Part shown: piece by piece, positions 1 to 6,600 of the stretch
Layout: every line of letters begins with the position of its first letter
How positions within the stretch are numbered: the stretch's first letter is position 1
Source of the DNA: Elusimicrobiota bacterium
Lineage (GTDB): Bacteria > Elusimicrobiota > Elusimicrobia > Elusimicrobiales > Elusimicrobiaceae
NCBI GenBank assembly: GCA_031258375.1
Contig: JAIRMX010000059.1
Span: forward strand, 1 to 6,860
DNA: 6,860 nt
Direction: 5' to 3'
Notes under the pieces: model-generated
What the model saw: only the letters and a program-made list of their open reading frames with translations
Database searches by the model: none
What the model was told of the DNA's origin: nothing
Made by a program: the position numbers and the translations under genes

Positions 1-35
1 GGAACAGTGTATAAGGGCAAGTTTAATAAATAGAT

Positions 36-143
36 TTAACAAGCTGGGACTGCAAAAATACGCAGTTTAGAGAATAGTTGGAGGGCTGTTATGGTTTGTG
101 TTGTGCTTTGGGCAGCTTCTTTACCTAATTGTCCAACAAGACC
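36..143 (-). other. Short open remnant, possible 3' end of an unidentified gene
   Basis: On the minus strand a 35-codon frame stays open between an in-frame TGA at 144-146 and a TAA at 36-38. Its translation ends in LRIFAVPAC and has an amphipathic look (GKEAAQSTTQTITALQLF). It contains no ATG and no ribosome-binding site, so if it is anything it is the tail of a broken gene. I do not recognise a family. The rest of positions 1-149 shows no other feature I can support. Confidence 0.12.
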
Positions 144-149
144 TCAAGA

Positions 150-716
150 CTATAAAATGCTTTCCAATAATATTTTATTTCCCAGCGCGATAAGTATAAA
201 CCCGCCGATAAATTCCACCGCCACGCCGAATTTGCCGCCGAGTTTTTGCCCTAGGGAAAACCCGGCCGCCGTAGCCGAAGTTATAAAGACAGTAAGCACG
301 GCTAAAACTTTTATAAGCAAAACTTCGTAAAGCGCGAGCGATACGCCCGCCGCAAACACGTCTATATTTGTCGCCAGCGCGAGAGTGATAATAGTTTTCA
401 GCGGCAGCGCTTGCGTCTTCACGCATTGCGGAATTTTTTTGATTTTTGCGCTGGCTTCTTTCAACATTTTTACGCCGATATAGCATAATATCAAAAAAGC
501 AGCCCAGTGATCCCAGCTTGCAATTATATTTCGCAGCTCGACGCCGCAAATCCAGCCGATTATCATGCAAACTATTCCGGCAAATGCAAACGCCGCTGCG
601 ACTTTTGCTATTTGCGCAAAAGTATATTTTTTGTCGCTGGAGCCTATTGCGGCTGCCACCGCCATATTATCCATTGATAAACTTACGCTAATTAAAATGA
701 TTTCAAGCGTGTTCAT
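150..716 (-). CDS. mntP: MntP-type manganese efflux pump (DUF204 family)
   Basis: A complete 188-residue inner-membrane protein, the usual length for MntP, which exports Mn2+ and protects the cell from manganese excess. The protein is almost entirely hydrophobic, compatible with six membrane helices arranged as two related halves. Each half carries the family's conserved membrane aspartate: SMD (D16) near the N-terminus and ATNID (D119) after the central loop at about residues 88-105. Further family landmarks are WDHWAAFLILCYIG (68-81), GVSLAL (124-129) and the C-terminal GGFILIALGNKIL. The start at 716 is fixed by homology, because MntP proteins begin a few residues before the SMD motif, yet no Shine-Dalgarno sequence precedes it. 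The gene is divergent from sdaA with 29 bases between the start codons. There is no room for the yybP-ykoY manganese riboswitch that often precedes such genes. The family assignment is firm; the substrate is inferred from the family. Confidence 0.9.
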   Translation of the reverse strand: MNTLEIILISVSLSMDNMAVAAAIGSSDKKYTFAQIAKVAAAFAFAGIVCMIIGWICGVELRNIIASWDHWAAFLILCYIGVKMLKEASAKIKKIPQCVKTQALPLKTIITLALATNIDVFAAGVSLALYEVLLIKVLAVLTVFITSATAAGFSLGQKLGGKFGVAVEFIGGFILIALGNKILLESIL

Positions 717-745
717 AGGTATATATTTATGATATCATTTATATA
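717..745. promoter_or_regulatory. 29-bp divergent mntP/sdaA start region with a perfect palindrome
   Basis: Only 29 bases separate the two start codons. They contain the perfect 10-base palindrome ATGATATCAT (729-738) within A/T-rich flanks. A -10-like TATGAT lies at 728-733 on the plus strand, which would start sdaA transcription close to its ATG. No AGGAGG-like sequence sits at a proper distance from either gene. Any -35 boxes must lie inside the coding sequences. The palindrome could be an operator, but nothing in the window names a regulator. Confidence 0.35.
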
Positions 746-1849
746 ATGAAATCTTTAAAAGAGTTTTACAAAGTAGGTATGGGGCCCTCAAGCAGCCATA
801 CTATGGGGCCGCGCAAAGCCGCGGAAATTTTCAGCTCGAAAAACCCTAACGCGAAATCGTTTAGAGTTCATTTGTACGGCTCTCTCGCTTACACGGGAAA
901 AGGGCATTTGACCGATATAGCTATAACCGGCGGCATGGAGCCAAAACCCGTAAGCATAGTATGGGAAGAAACCCAGAGTCTAGCGCGCCATCCAAACGGC
1001 ATGAAATTTGAAGCGCTGGACGAGAAAGAACAAATTCTTAACGATTGGATTGTTTACAGTGTCGGCGGCGGAGATATAAAAGACGATAAGGATTTTGACG
1101 TGCAGCCGCCCAGCATTTATCCGCTGACAAAAATGTCCGACATACTTGCATATGCAAAACAAAATAGAATCAGCCTTTGGGAATATGTCGAAGAAGTAGA
1201 GGGACAGCAAATTTGGGATTTTCTGTCGGATATTTGGAAGGAAATGCAGCATGCTATCAAGCGCGGTTTGGATAAGCGCGACATTCTGCCCGGCGCGTTG
1301 CAGCTTGAGCGCAAAGCGCGGCGTTATTTTAAAGTTGCCGACACGGCGCCGCGTTATGTGCGCAGAACGCATAAATTATTTTCTTACGCATTAGCCTGTT
1401 CGGAAGAAAACGCGGGCGGAAACCGCGTTGTAACCGCGCCTACGTGCGGCTCTTGCGGAGTGCTGCCGGCGGTGCTTAGAATTTCAAAAGAAATTTTTGA
1501 AATGGACGATACTCCTATAATCCGCGCGTTGGCCACCGCGGGGCTTATAGGCAATTTGGCAAAAACGAACGCTTCAATATCCGGAGCCGAAGTCGGCTGT
1601 CAAGGCGAGATAGGCGTTGCCTGCGCCATGGCCGCGGGAGCGGTTTGCCAGCTTGAGGGGGGCAATAATCATCAAATAGATTACGCGGCGGAAATGGGGC
1701 TTGAACATCATCTGGGCTTGACTTGCGATCCCGTCGGCGGTTATGTGCAAATACCGTGCATAGAGCGAAATCCGCTGGCGGCGTCGCGCGGGATTTTTCT
1801 ATTGCAAATCTATATTGCGGCCACGCAATTGCGGCAAGTATGCCGATGA
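746..1849 (+). pseudogene. sdaA: L-serine dehydratase (iron-sulphur type), 3'-truncated
   Basis: The product would deaminate L-serine to pyruvate and ammonia in the cytoplasm using an oxygen-labile [4Fe-4S] cluster, as in anaerobic amino-acid catabolism. The start is typical: FYKVGMGPSSSHTMGP (residues 7-22) opens the N-terminal domain, followed by YGSLAYTGKGHLTDIAI (44-60) and YSVGGG (104-109). The catalytic domain carries TAPTCGSCGVLPAV (230-243), NASISGAEVGCQGE (275-288), GLTCDP (324-329) and IPCIERN (336-342). The cluster cysteines are all present: C285, C327 and C338. True family sequence stops after about residue 346 (nucleotide 1783). The last 21 codons of the open frame are antisense to a pilin gene and match nothing in SdaA. 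Compared with E. coli SdaA, about 50-55 C-terminal residues are missing, including the conserved ETSRGGLA segment, so activity is doubtful. Single-chain intact relatives would be about 400 residues. No ribosome-binding site is visible upstream. Confidence 0.85.
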
Positions 1850-1901
1850 TTAGCACGACAACCAACAATTCTATTAACGTGAAGCCTTTTTTGTTTTTCA
1901 T
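1784..1901 (-). pseudogene. 5' fragment of a type IV pilin-like gene
   Basis: From the ATG at 1901 the frame reads MKNKKGFTLIEL, then a hydrophobic stretch, then AWPQYRFAIEKSRA (residues 26-39). This is a class III signal peptide: cleavage is expected after G6, mature residue F7, conserved E11, and a hydrophobic helix at about 7-26. AGAGGA at 1906-1911 is a well-spaced ribosome-binding site, and the first 45 or so bases closely match the start of the pilin gene at 3027. After about residue 39-40 the frame stays open to 1545 but is simply antisense to sdaA (TPPADFALC and onward has no pilin character). The C-terminal pilin domain is thus missing. If translated, the product would be a 118-residue chimera whose head could still enter the pilus-assembly pathway. 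Confidence 0.8.
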
Positions 1902-1937
1902 AATTTCCTCTTTATTTTTTTATTTTATACAACGCAG

Positions 1938-1978
1938 ATCCCCGATTAGAGCATTCGGGAATGACGCCTTTGGCGTCA
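1938..1978. repeat. REP-like double palindrome between the pilin fragment and the RNA element
   Basis: Two adjacent hairpins. ATCCCCGA (1938-1945) pairs with TCGGGAAT (1955-1962) apart from one position, and TGACGCC (1962-1968) pairs perfectly with GGCGTCA (1972-1978) around a TTT loop. On the minus strand this reads GTCATTCCCGA...TCGGGGATCT, the general style of dispersed bacterial GTCATTCCCG palindromes. Family membership is judged by appearance only. Confidence 0.5.
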
Positions 1979-1987
1979 GCTTTTTTT
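1962..1987 (+). terminator. Possible rho-independent terminator, plus strand
   Basis: A perfect 7-bp GC-rich hairpin (1962-1978, TTT loop) is followed on the plus strand by GC and then seven T residues (1981-1987). It would stop transcripts running rightward out of sdaA before they enter the RNA element. The T run also belongs to the repeated element, so the terminator shape may be partly accidental. Confidence 0.45.
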
Positions 1988-1994
1988 GGCCGAT

Positions 1995-2049
1995 AAAAAA
2001 CGGCCGTTATATTTGAGCTATATGTAGTAACCCAAAATATAACAGCCGT
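1995..2049 (-). terminator. Terminator-like hairpin ending RNA copy A
   Basis: On the minus strand a 15-bp helix (2035-2049 with 2000-2014, one G.U pair) with a 20-base loop is followed by six U residues (1995-2000 as A on the plus strand; the first U closes the helix). The helix base is GC-rich and its upper half is A/U. It may end a stand-alone RNA or act as an attenuator ahead of the pilin start at 1901. Confidence 0.5.
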
Positions 2050-2216
2050 GGTTTCCCGTCCTTACGGACGGGAAACGCTCGGCACAAAACATCGGGATTA
2101 TAAGTTCCGATATTTTGTGCCTAATAACGAGCTGTTTCTGGAGTTCGACTGTGCTTTTGATTTCTCAAAAGCTCTCCCTGTTCTTCGCAGGGTTCCAAAA
2201 ACAGAATCAAATTTTT
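1995..2216 (-). ncRNA. Candidate structured RNA, copy A (upstream of the pilin fragment)
   Basis: No known family recognised. Read 5' to 3' on the minus strand the segment folds in order as follows. A 10-bp stem (2195-2204 with 2132-2141) encloses a CCCTG/CAGGG hairpin (2176-2192) and an 8-bp hairpin with a GAAA loop (2153-2172). A bulged hairpin follows, GGCACAAAA paired at 2081-2089/2113-2121 and ATCGG/CCGAT inside, extended past an asymmetric bulge by GAGC/GCTC (2129-2132/2077-2080). Next is a perfect 11-bp hairpin with a GUAA loop (2051-2076), and finally a terminator hairpin with a U run. The G.U pairs exist only on the minus strand, and both tetraloops are GNRA only on that strand, which sets the orientation. 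TATAAA (about 2213-2218 on the minus strand) just before the conserved block could be a -10 box, without a clear -35. It could instead be a pilin leader or a non-autonomous mobile element. Confidence 0.6.
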
Positions 2217-2243
2217 ATAAGCCGATTGTTTTTTTACTCTTCT

Positions 2244-2366
2244 GTCACCCTGAATTTATTTCAGGGTCTGTCGTTTACTGCAGATGTTGAAACGAGTTCA
2301 GCATGGCAAATTGAGAGTCCCAAACAATCCCGTATTAAAACCTTACGGGACATGATTCAGATGACG
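2244..2366. repeat. REP/MITE-like palindrome cluster
   Basis: Three hairpins lie in a row: ACCCTGAA/TTCAGGGT (2247-2267), ATGTTGAA/TTCAGCAT (2284-2304, one wobble) and TCCCGTA/TACGGGA (2328-2350). The ends form an imperfect inverted repeat, GTCACCCTGAA at 2244 and TTCAGATGAC ending at 2365. The GTCACCCTGAA...TTCAGGGTCT core is a widespread dispersed bacterial repeat whose accidental translation gives the familiar HPEFISGS peptide, present here on the plus strand. The rest of this gene-free stretch, 2367-2511, is A/T-rich and shows nothing I can name. Confidence 0.6.
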
Positions 2367-2511
2367 ATTTGTTGTTTTCGGCTTACATTAACAGCCAAAT
2401 CACCTCATTTCTATTATTTACTTTTATTATACAAATTTTATATCCTGCACAACTCTTTGATATAATTTGGCAATGCGAAGATAGAAGAGAATTAGAGGGC
2501 ATGATTTATAA

Positions 2512-3027
2512 TTATAAATCAAATTCAATGTAAGTCCAAGCTCCTGAACCATAAGGTTTAGTAGGGTTTTTGCCGCCAAGCGCAATGCACAATTTTTTTG
2601 ATTTTTCAATGGAATCGATTCTGTTCCATGCGTGGCATTTTATCGAGCCTTTCTTAAAAAATATTTCATAATCTATACTTTGCTTTTTATTTCCATATCT
2701 GCTTCTGACGTAGATTTCCTTGCTTTTAGGGCGCATACTTATATCAAAATTTTCCATAACAATATTTGCCTGAGCGTTATTATTATTATTAAAACTTACT
2801 GATGGAAATGAAATATCTAACTCATCTGCGTTCATTGCCCATTCATCATGGATTAAATTATAATGCTCCTGAGCTGTATATGCAGCTTTACCAAGAGTAA
2901 ACGCCTCTGAAGCGCGAGCTTTCATTACAACAAACTGATATTTAGGCAAAGCAATGGCGGCGAGAATAGCGATTATTACAACTACTACAAGAAGTTCAAT
3001 TAATGTGAAGCCTTTTTTCTTTTTCAT
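2512..3027 (-). CDS. Type IV pilin-like protein (prepilin N-terminal methylation domain)
   Basis: A complete 171-residue protein. The leader MKKKKG is followed by FTLIELLVVVVIIAILAAIALPKY: a prepilin peptidase (PilD) site after G6, methylatable F7, the conserved glutamate E11 and a membrane/filament-core helix to about residue 28. The helix continues amphipathically through about residue 60 (KARASEAFTLGKAAYTAQEHY), as in pilins and type II secretion pseudopilins. The C-terminal part has two cysteines, C131 and C147, that could close a pilin D-loop, and ends in an aromatic segment (GAWTYIEFDL). A run of five asparagines lies at 80-84. AGAGGT at 3033-3038, six bases before the ATG, fixes the start. 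No pilus assembly genes are nearby, so whether it is a major pilin, a minor pilin or a pseudopilin is open. The RNA element and a palindrome pair lie directly upstream. Confidence 0.88.
   Translation of the reverse strand: MKKKKGFTLIELLVVVVIIAILAAIALPKYQFVVMKARASEAFTLGKAAYTAQEHYNLIHDEWAMNADELDISFPSVSFNNNNNAQANIVMENFDISMRPKSKEIYVRSRYGNKKQSIDYEIFFKKGSIKCHAWNRIDSIEKSKKLCIALGGKNPTKPYGSGAWTYIEFDL
2777..2791. repeat. In-frame trinucleotide repeat (TTA)5 inside the pilin gene
   Basis: Five TTA units on the plus strand read as AAT on the coding strand, giving most of the N80-N84 run. Slippage would add or remove asparagines without changing the frame. The run falls between the N-terminal helix and the C-terminal domain, probably in an exposed loop. 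Confidence 0.7.
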
Positions 3028-3048
3028 AATTTACCTCTTTGTCTTTTT

Positions 3049-3183
3049 CTCCCTTTTGTAAAGGGAGTGTCGCTTTAGCGGCGAGGGATTTAATACTAGC
3101 TTTAAAACGGCTTATATTAAATCTCTCTTCCGACTTAAGGACTAAAGTCCTTAAGTCTCCTTCTCTCTTTTCGAAAGAGAGAA
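3049..3183. repeat. Composite inverted repeat made of two facing palindromic units
   Basis: The left unit holds CTCCCTTT/AAAGGGAG (3049-3067) and CGC-TTTA-GCG (3071-3080). The right unit holds a perfect 12-bp hairpin, GACTTAAGGACT at 3132-3143 with its complement at 3146-3157, and a perfect 10-bp hairpin, TTCTCTCTTT at 3161-3170 with its complement at 3174-3183. Between them GAGGGATTTAATA (3083-3095) faces TATTAAATCTCTC (3115-3127). The whole looks like a facing pair of REP units lying between the pilin start and RNA copy B. Similar AAAGGGAG-type repeats are common in intergenic DNA of many bacteria. Confidence 0.55.
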
Positions 3184-3203
3184 AATAACTGCTTTTTGTC
3201 CAA

Positions 3204-3258
3204 TAAAAACGGCCGTCATATTTGAGCTATTGACGGTAACCCAAAATATAACAGCCGT
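3204..3258 (-). terminator. Terminator-like hairpin ending RNA copy B
   Basis: A 15-bp helix on the minus strand (3244-3258 with 3209-3223) contains two G.U pairs that would be A.C mismatches on the other strand, and is followed by a U run (3205-3209). The loop differs from copy A at about half of ten central positions, while the flanking loop bases are identical. Confidence 0.5.
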
Positions 3259-3424
3259 GGTTTGCCGCCTTACGGCGGCAAACACTCGGCACAAAACAAT
3301 TCGGTAGCTACCCATACTGTTTTGTGCCTGATAACGAGCTGCTTTTGGACCGTCAATAGCTTTTGATTTCTCAAAAGCTCTCCCTGTTCTTCGCAGGGTT
3401 CCAAAAACAGAATCAAATTTTTTT
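3204..3424 (-). ncRNA. Candidate structured RNA, copy B (upstream of the intact pilin gene)
   Basis: This copy has the same helix order as copy A. A 10-bp stem (3401-3410 with 3339-3348) encloses CCCTG/CAGGG (3382-3398) and the GAAA-capped hairpin (3359-3378). Then comes an 11-bp bulged hairpin (3288-3298 with 3318-3328), a perfect 10-bp GUAA-capped hairpin (3260-3283) and the terminator helix (3209-3258). The first 60 or so bases are identical to copy A, while helix sequences further along differ yet remain paired. In this copy a 12-base segment at 3349-3360 is exactly complementary to 3226-3237 in the terminator loop, so a pseudoknot is possible. No convincing promoter is seen; TATACT lies on the minus strand about 40 bases upstream of the conserved block. 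The remainder of the gene-free stretch, 3425-3611, is A/T-rich with no other gene-like content. Confidence 0.6.
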
Positions 3425-3574
3425 ACTACTTTCCAACTTTAATACTAACTTTAGTATATCAATGCCATTTAAGTTATTGTAGCTCCTTTTTTGATAAAAA
3501 GCAAACATTTCTTATGCTTTCATTGGCAAAAATGGCGTAATGATTGATTTTATGTGCAAAAATCGTTGGTTTTG

Positions 3575-3595
3575 TAAAAAATATTTATATTTTTA
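3575..3595 (-). terminator. Weak A/T hairpin downstream of the helicase-nuclease gene
   Basis: About 17 bases after the stop codon the minus strand forms AAAAATAT/ATATTTTT with a short loop, followed by further U residues. There are no G-C pairs, so it would be a poor intrinsic terminator, but it is the only candidate between this gene and RNA copy B. Confidence 0.22.
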
Positions 3596-3611
3596 TAAAA
3601 TTTTATTGAAC

Positions 3612-6600
3612 TTAGATTACTATATTGTTAATTCTTTCTTTTGCAGACTGGGAAGTATTGACAAGTAAAGTCTTTAGTGATTTTGCGGGGTATATTTCTC
3701 TGACAACTTCCGCATATTTTTGAAGTTGATTTTTGTTTTCGGCATTATTATAATCGGAGCTTTTAAAATCCGCTATTATCATCTCCTCATCGGAAATAAT
3801 CAGCTTATCAAGCCTAAAAGTTTGGCCTTGCGCGCCGACGATTTCAAACTCGTTAAAAGTTTCCGCCTCTGCGTAATTAAACAAATTTAAAATATCTTTA
3901 TCTTCAAATAATTTTTTAAGTTCGTCAAAAAGCCATGAAGTGTCTTCGTTTGCGAATTTTATTTTTGCCGCGCCGCAGGCGGTTTTAATTTCCGCCGCGA
4001 TGTTTTTATTTTTCAAAGAAATAATTGTGGAAAGCGCGTAATGCAAAATATTTCCGCGCTTGCGCGCTTCGTTAAGCGCGGGATTGATTTTTTTGTCGGC
4101 GCGGATATTTTCAAGCATATCGCGGTAACCGCTTTTTATATTATCTTTTATTAAAGGCTCGATTTCCTTTTCCCCAAGTTCGTATTTCTGTTTTTGCCCG
4201 CTTATTAAACTTTCAGAGCCGATTAAAAACCGCGCTTTATTAACGCTGTTTTTTGATTTTGCGGGGAGTACGGCATAAAGCTCATATTCCGCCCGCGTAA
4301 GACCTACATACATAACGTTTAGCTCGGAAAGCAGATAGGCTGTACTTTTTTGTTCTCTCAATTTTTTCGCTTTATCCGAAAAATTTTCCACTTTGGAAGA
4401 AATTTTTAAAAGTTTTATATCCTCGCCGGAATCGTCAAAATACGGACCGTTATCTTCGTCTTCCATAAATAATAAAAACGGAATAATGACAACGGGAAAC
4501 TGCAGACCTTTCGCGCCGTGTATAGTCATAACTTTAACCGCGTCGGGAATAGAACAGCTTATATAAAGAGATTTGTCATTATCTTCCAGCCTGCCGAAAT
4601 ACGAGAGGAAATTTCTAAGGCCGCAATCGTCGGTTTCAAAAGTCTTTATAAGTTCTAGAAAACGTATTAGAAAAAGTTTGCTCTGGGGGAAATTTTCAAT
4701 AATTTTAAATTTTTCAAAAACGCTTAAAACAAGTTCGTACACCGGGATAAAGCCGGCCTGCACGAAAAATTTTTCAAAATATTCCCGCCAAATATCAGGA
4801 TATTTTTCCCTAAACTGTTCGTAAATATTTTCTTTTCTGCCCCGCTCGATTAAAAAAGCGGAAATTTCCGTCTTGGACGCCAAAGATATTTTTTCAAAAA
4901 TATCGCCGGTGATAAACGAAGACAAAGCCAAATCGTCCGCAGGAGAATCTACAAAGTTAAGGAAAGAAATTATTTGTTTTATAAAACCGTTATTTCTTAT
5001 GTTTAACGTTTGCGTTGATTCGACGGCAATCCCTCTCTCCAGCAGCCAAGAGCTTACGGTTAAAACGTCTTTGTTCCTTCGGCACAGAACGGCAATGTCG
5101 GAAAGTTTAAATCTTTTGTCCACATCTGAAAGATGTTGGAGAAATTTGTTTTTTATTTCTTCGTTTTCATTTTCACAATCTTTATCTATCGCCGTAATTT
5201 CAACATATCCGCCCCGGTTGCCGCTTAAACTTTCCTGCGAGGCGCCGTTATAAGCCGAAATAAATTTAGCAAAATCATATTCCCCCTTTTTCTTTTCGTA
5301 AACCTGCGCCAGAAAACTGCATATATTTTCTTGAGAGAAAATTTCATTATTAAAATCAACTATAGCCTTTTGGCTTCTGTAATTAGTTTTGAGAATTCTT
5401 TCTTCGGGCGCTGTATTAAACTCGTATTTTGCGGTATCAAAAATCTCGGAATTGCCTCCGCGAAAATTATATATCGCCTGCTTGGCGTCGCCCACGTAGA
5501 AAAACGTTCCGCCCGTCGCAATGCTTTCTTCCAAAAATCTTTTTATGCCCGCCCATTGGATGGTATTCGTATCTTGAAATTCGTCGATTAGAAAATGCCT
5601 GTATTTCTCGGACAGTCTGTAATACACTTCCGGCATAATGGCATCGTGCTTATTGAAAAAATCGACGGTTTTTTTATTTATTTCGTTTATAAAAACTATC
5701 TCGTCTTTTTTTGCCTGTTCGCCGAATTCTTCCGCTACTTTGGCGTAAATCTCGGCGTAAATATTATAATAGTTATTAACGCGAAAATCGCAAAGCCTGC
5801 CTATATTCGTATTAATATCCGCCCAAAGTTCTTCCGCTTGAGGATTTGCCGACGGATTTTTGCCTTTGTATTCGAGCGTGGAATAGGAAAATCTGTTTGG
5901 AATATCAAAATAATAAAATAGTTTTTCTCCTTCGCTTAGAGCTTTTTCAACGGCTTTGGCATAACGCGCGTCCACGTCTTTTAATTCGGGCAAGATTTCG
6001 GCAAATGCTTTGATTTGCGCCATTATATTTTTTGTTTGCTCCATAACGGCGGCTTGATAATCGGCTTTGTTTAGTGAAATTTTTTTGCCGTTATTTGAGG
6101 CCTTGCTGAAAACTTCTTCGATTGCTTTATAAATATCGTTCTTTGCTATCCAATCGCCCCTTTGGGAATTAATAAAATATTGATTGAGATATTCTCTCAG
6201 TAATCCTCGCATCGTTAAAGACGCTTTGCGCAAAAAAGCGGACAACGCAAAATCTAAATTTTCTGAGTAATCAATCTCCACCGTAAAATTCGGCGATATG
6301 TCTATATTCATTGCGCAGGCTTTAAGTATGCGGTTTTTGAAACTGTCAATGGTGCTGACGTTGAAATTATCGTAGTTGTTTAATATATCGTCCAGCACGG
6401 ATAAACTTCTTTTTGACAATTCGTCCTTTGACAAATTAAAATCGGAAAAGAACTCCGTACTGTTTTTATCATTTGCCTTTAAAGCCGCTTTTTTCAAATA
6501 ATCTATAATGCGTCTTTTCATTTCAAAAGCGGCTTTGTTGGTAAACGTGACGGCAATAATATTTTGAATGCGGGCATCGTTGTCTTTATCAAGCAAAAGC

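Noticed and set aside
91..330. Plus-strand open frame of 79 codons starting MVCVVLW
   Set aside because: Most of it is antisense to mntP, it has no family resemblance, and the mntP reading is clearly real.
980..1372. Minus-strand open frames inside sdaA (980-1372 and 1117-1314)
   Set aside because: Antisense to well-conserved SdaA sequence, with no ribosome-binding site or recognisable domain.
1545..1901. A complete 118-residue pilin-like gene
   Set aside because: Pilin character stops at about residue 39; the rest is the antisense of conserved sdaA sequence.
2048..2465. Two overlapping plus-strand open frames (2048-2290 and 2115-2465) as small genes
   Set aside because: They lie across the structured RNA and the palindrome cluster. 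Their peptides include CHPEFISGS and SVTLNLFQGL, which are typical accidental translations of a dispersed repeat.
1979..3424. c-di-GMP (GEMM) riboswitch, often found upstream of pilin genes
   Set aside because: Neither the GEMM-I nor the class II conserved core bases are visible, and the helix layout is different.
1979..3424. CRISPR array or tracrRNA region
   Set aside because: There are only two long copies 1.2 kb apart with no short regular repeats or spacers, and no cas-like gene.
1979..3424. Insertion sequence with transposase, or IS110/IS200-type element with its guide RNA
   Set aside because: No transposase, IscB or TnpB frame exists in the window. A non-autonomous derivative remains possible but unsupported.
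4573..5921. Several plus-strand open frames opposite the helicase-nuclease gene
   Set aside because: They are shadows: the minus-strand frame has every helicase and nuclease motif across this whole span.
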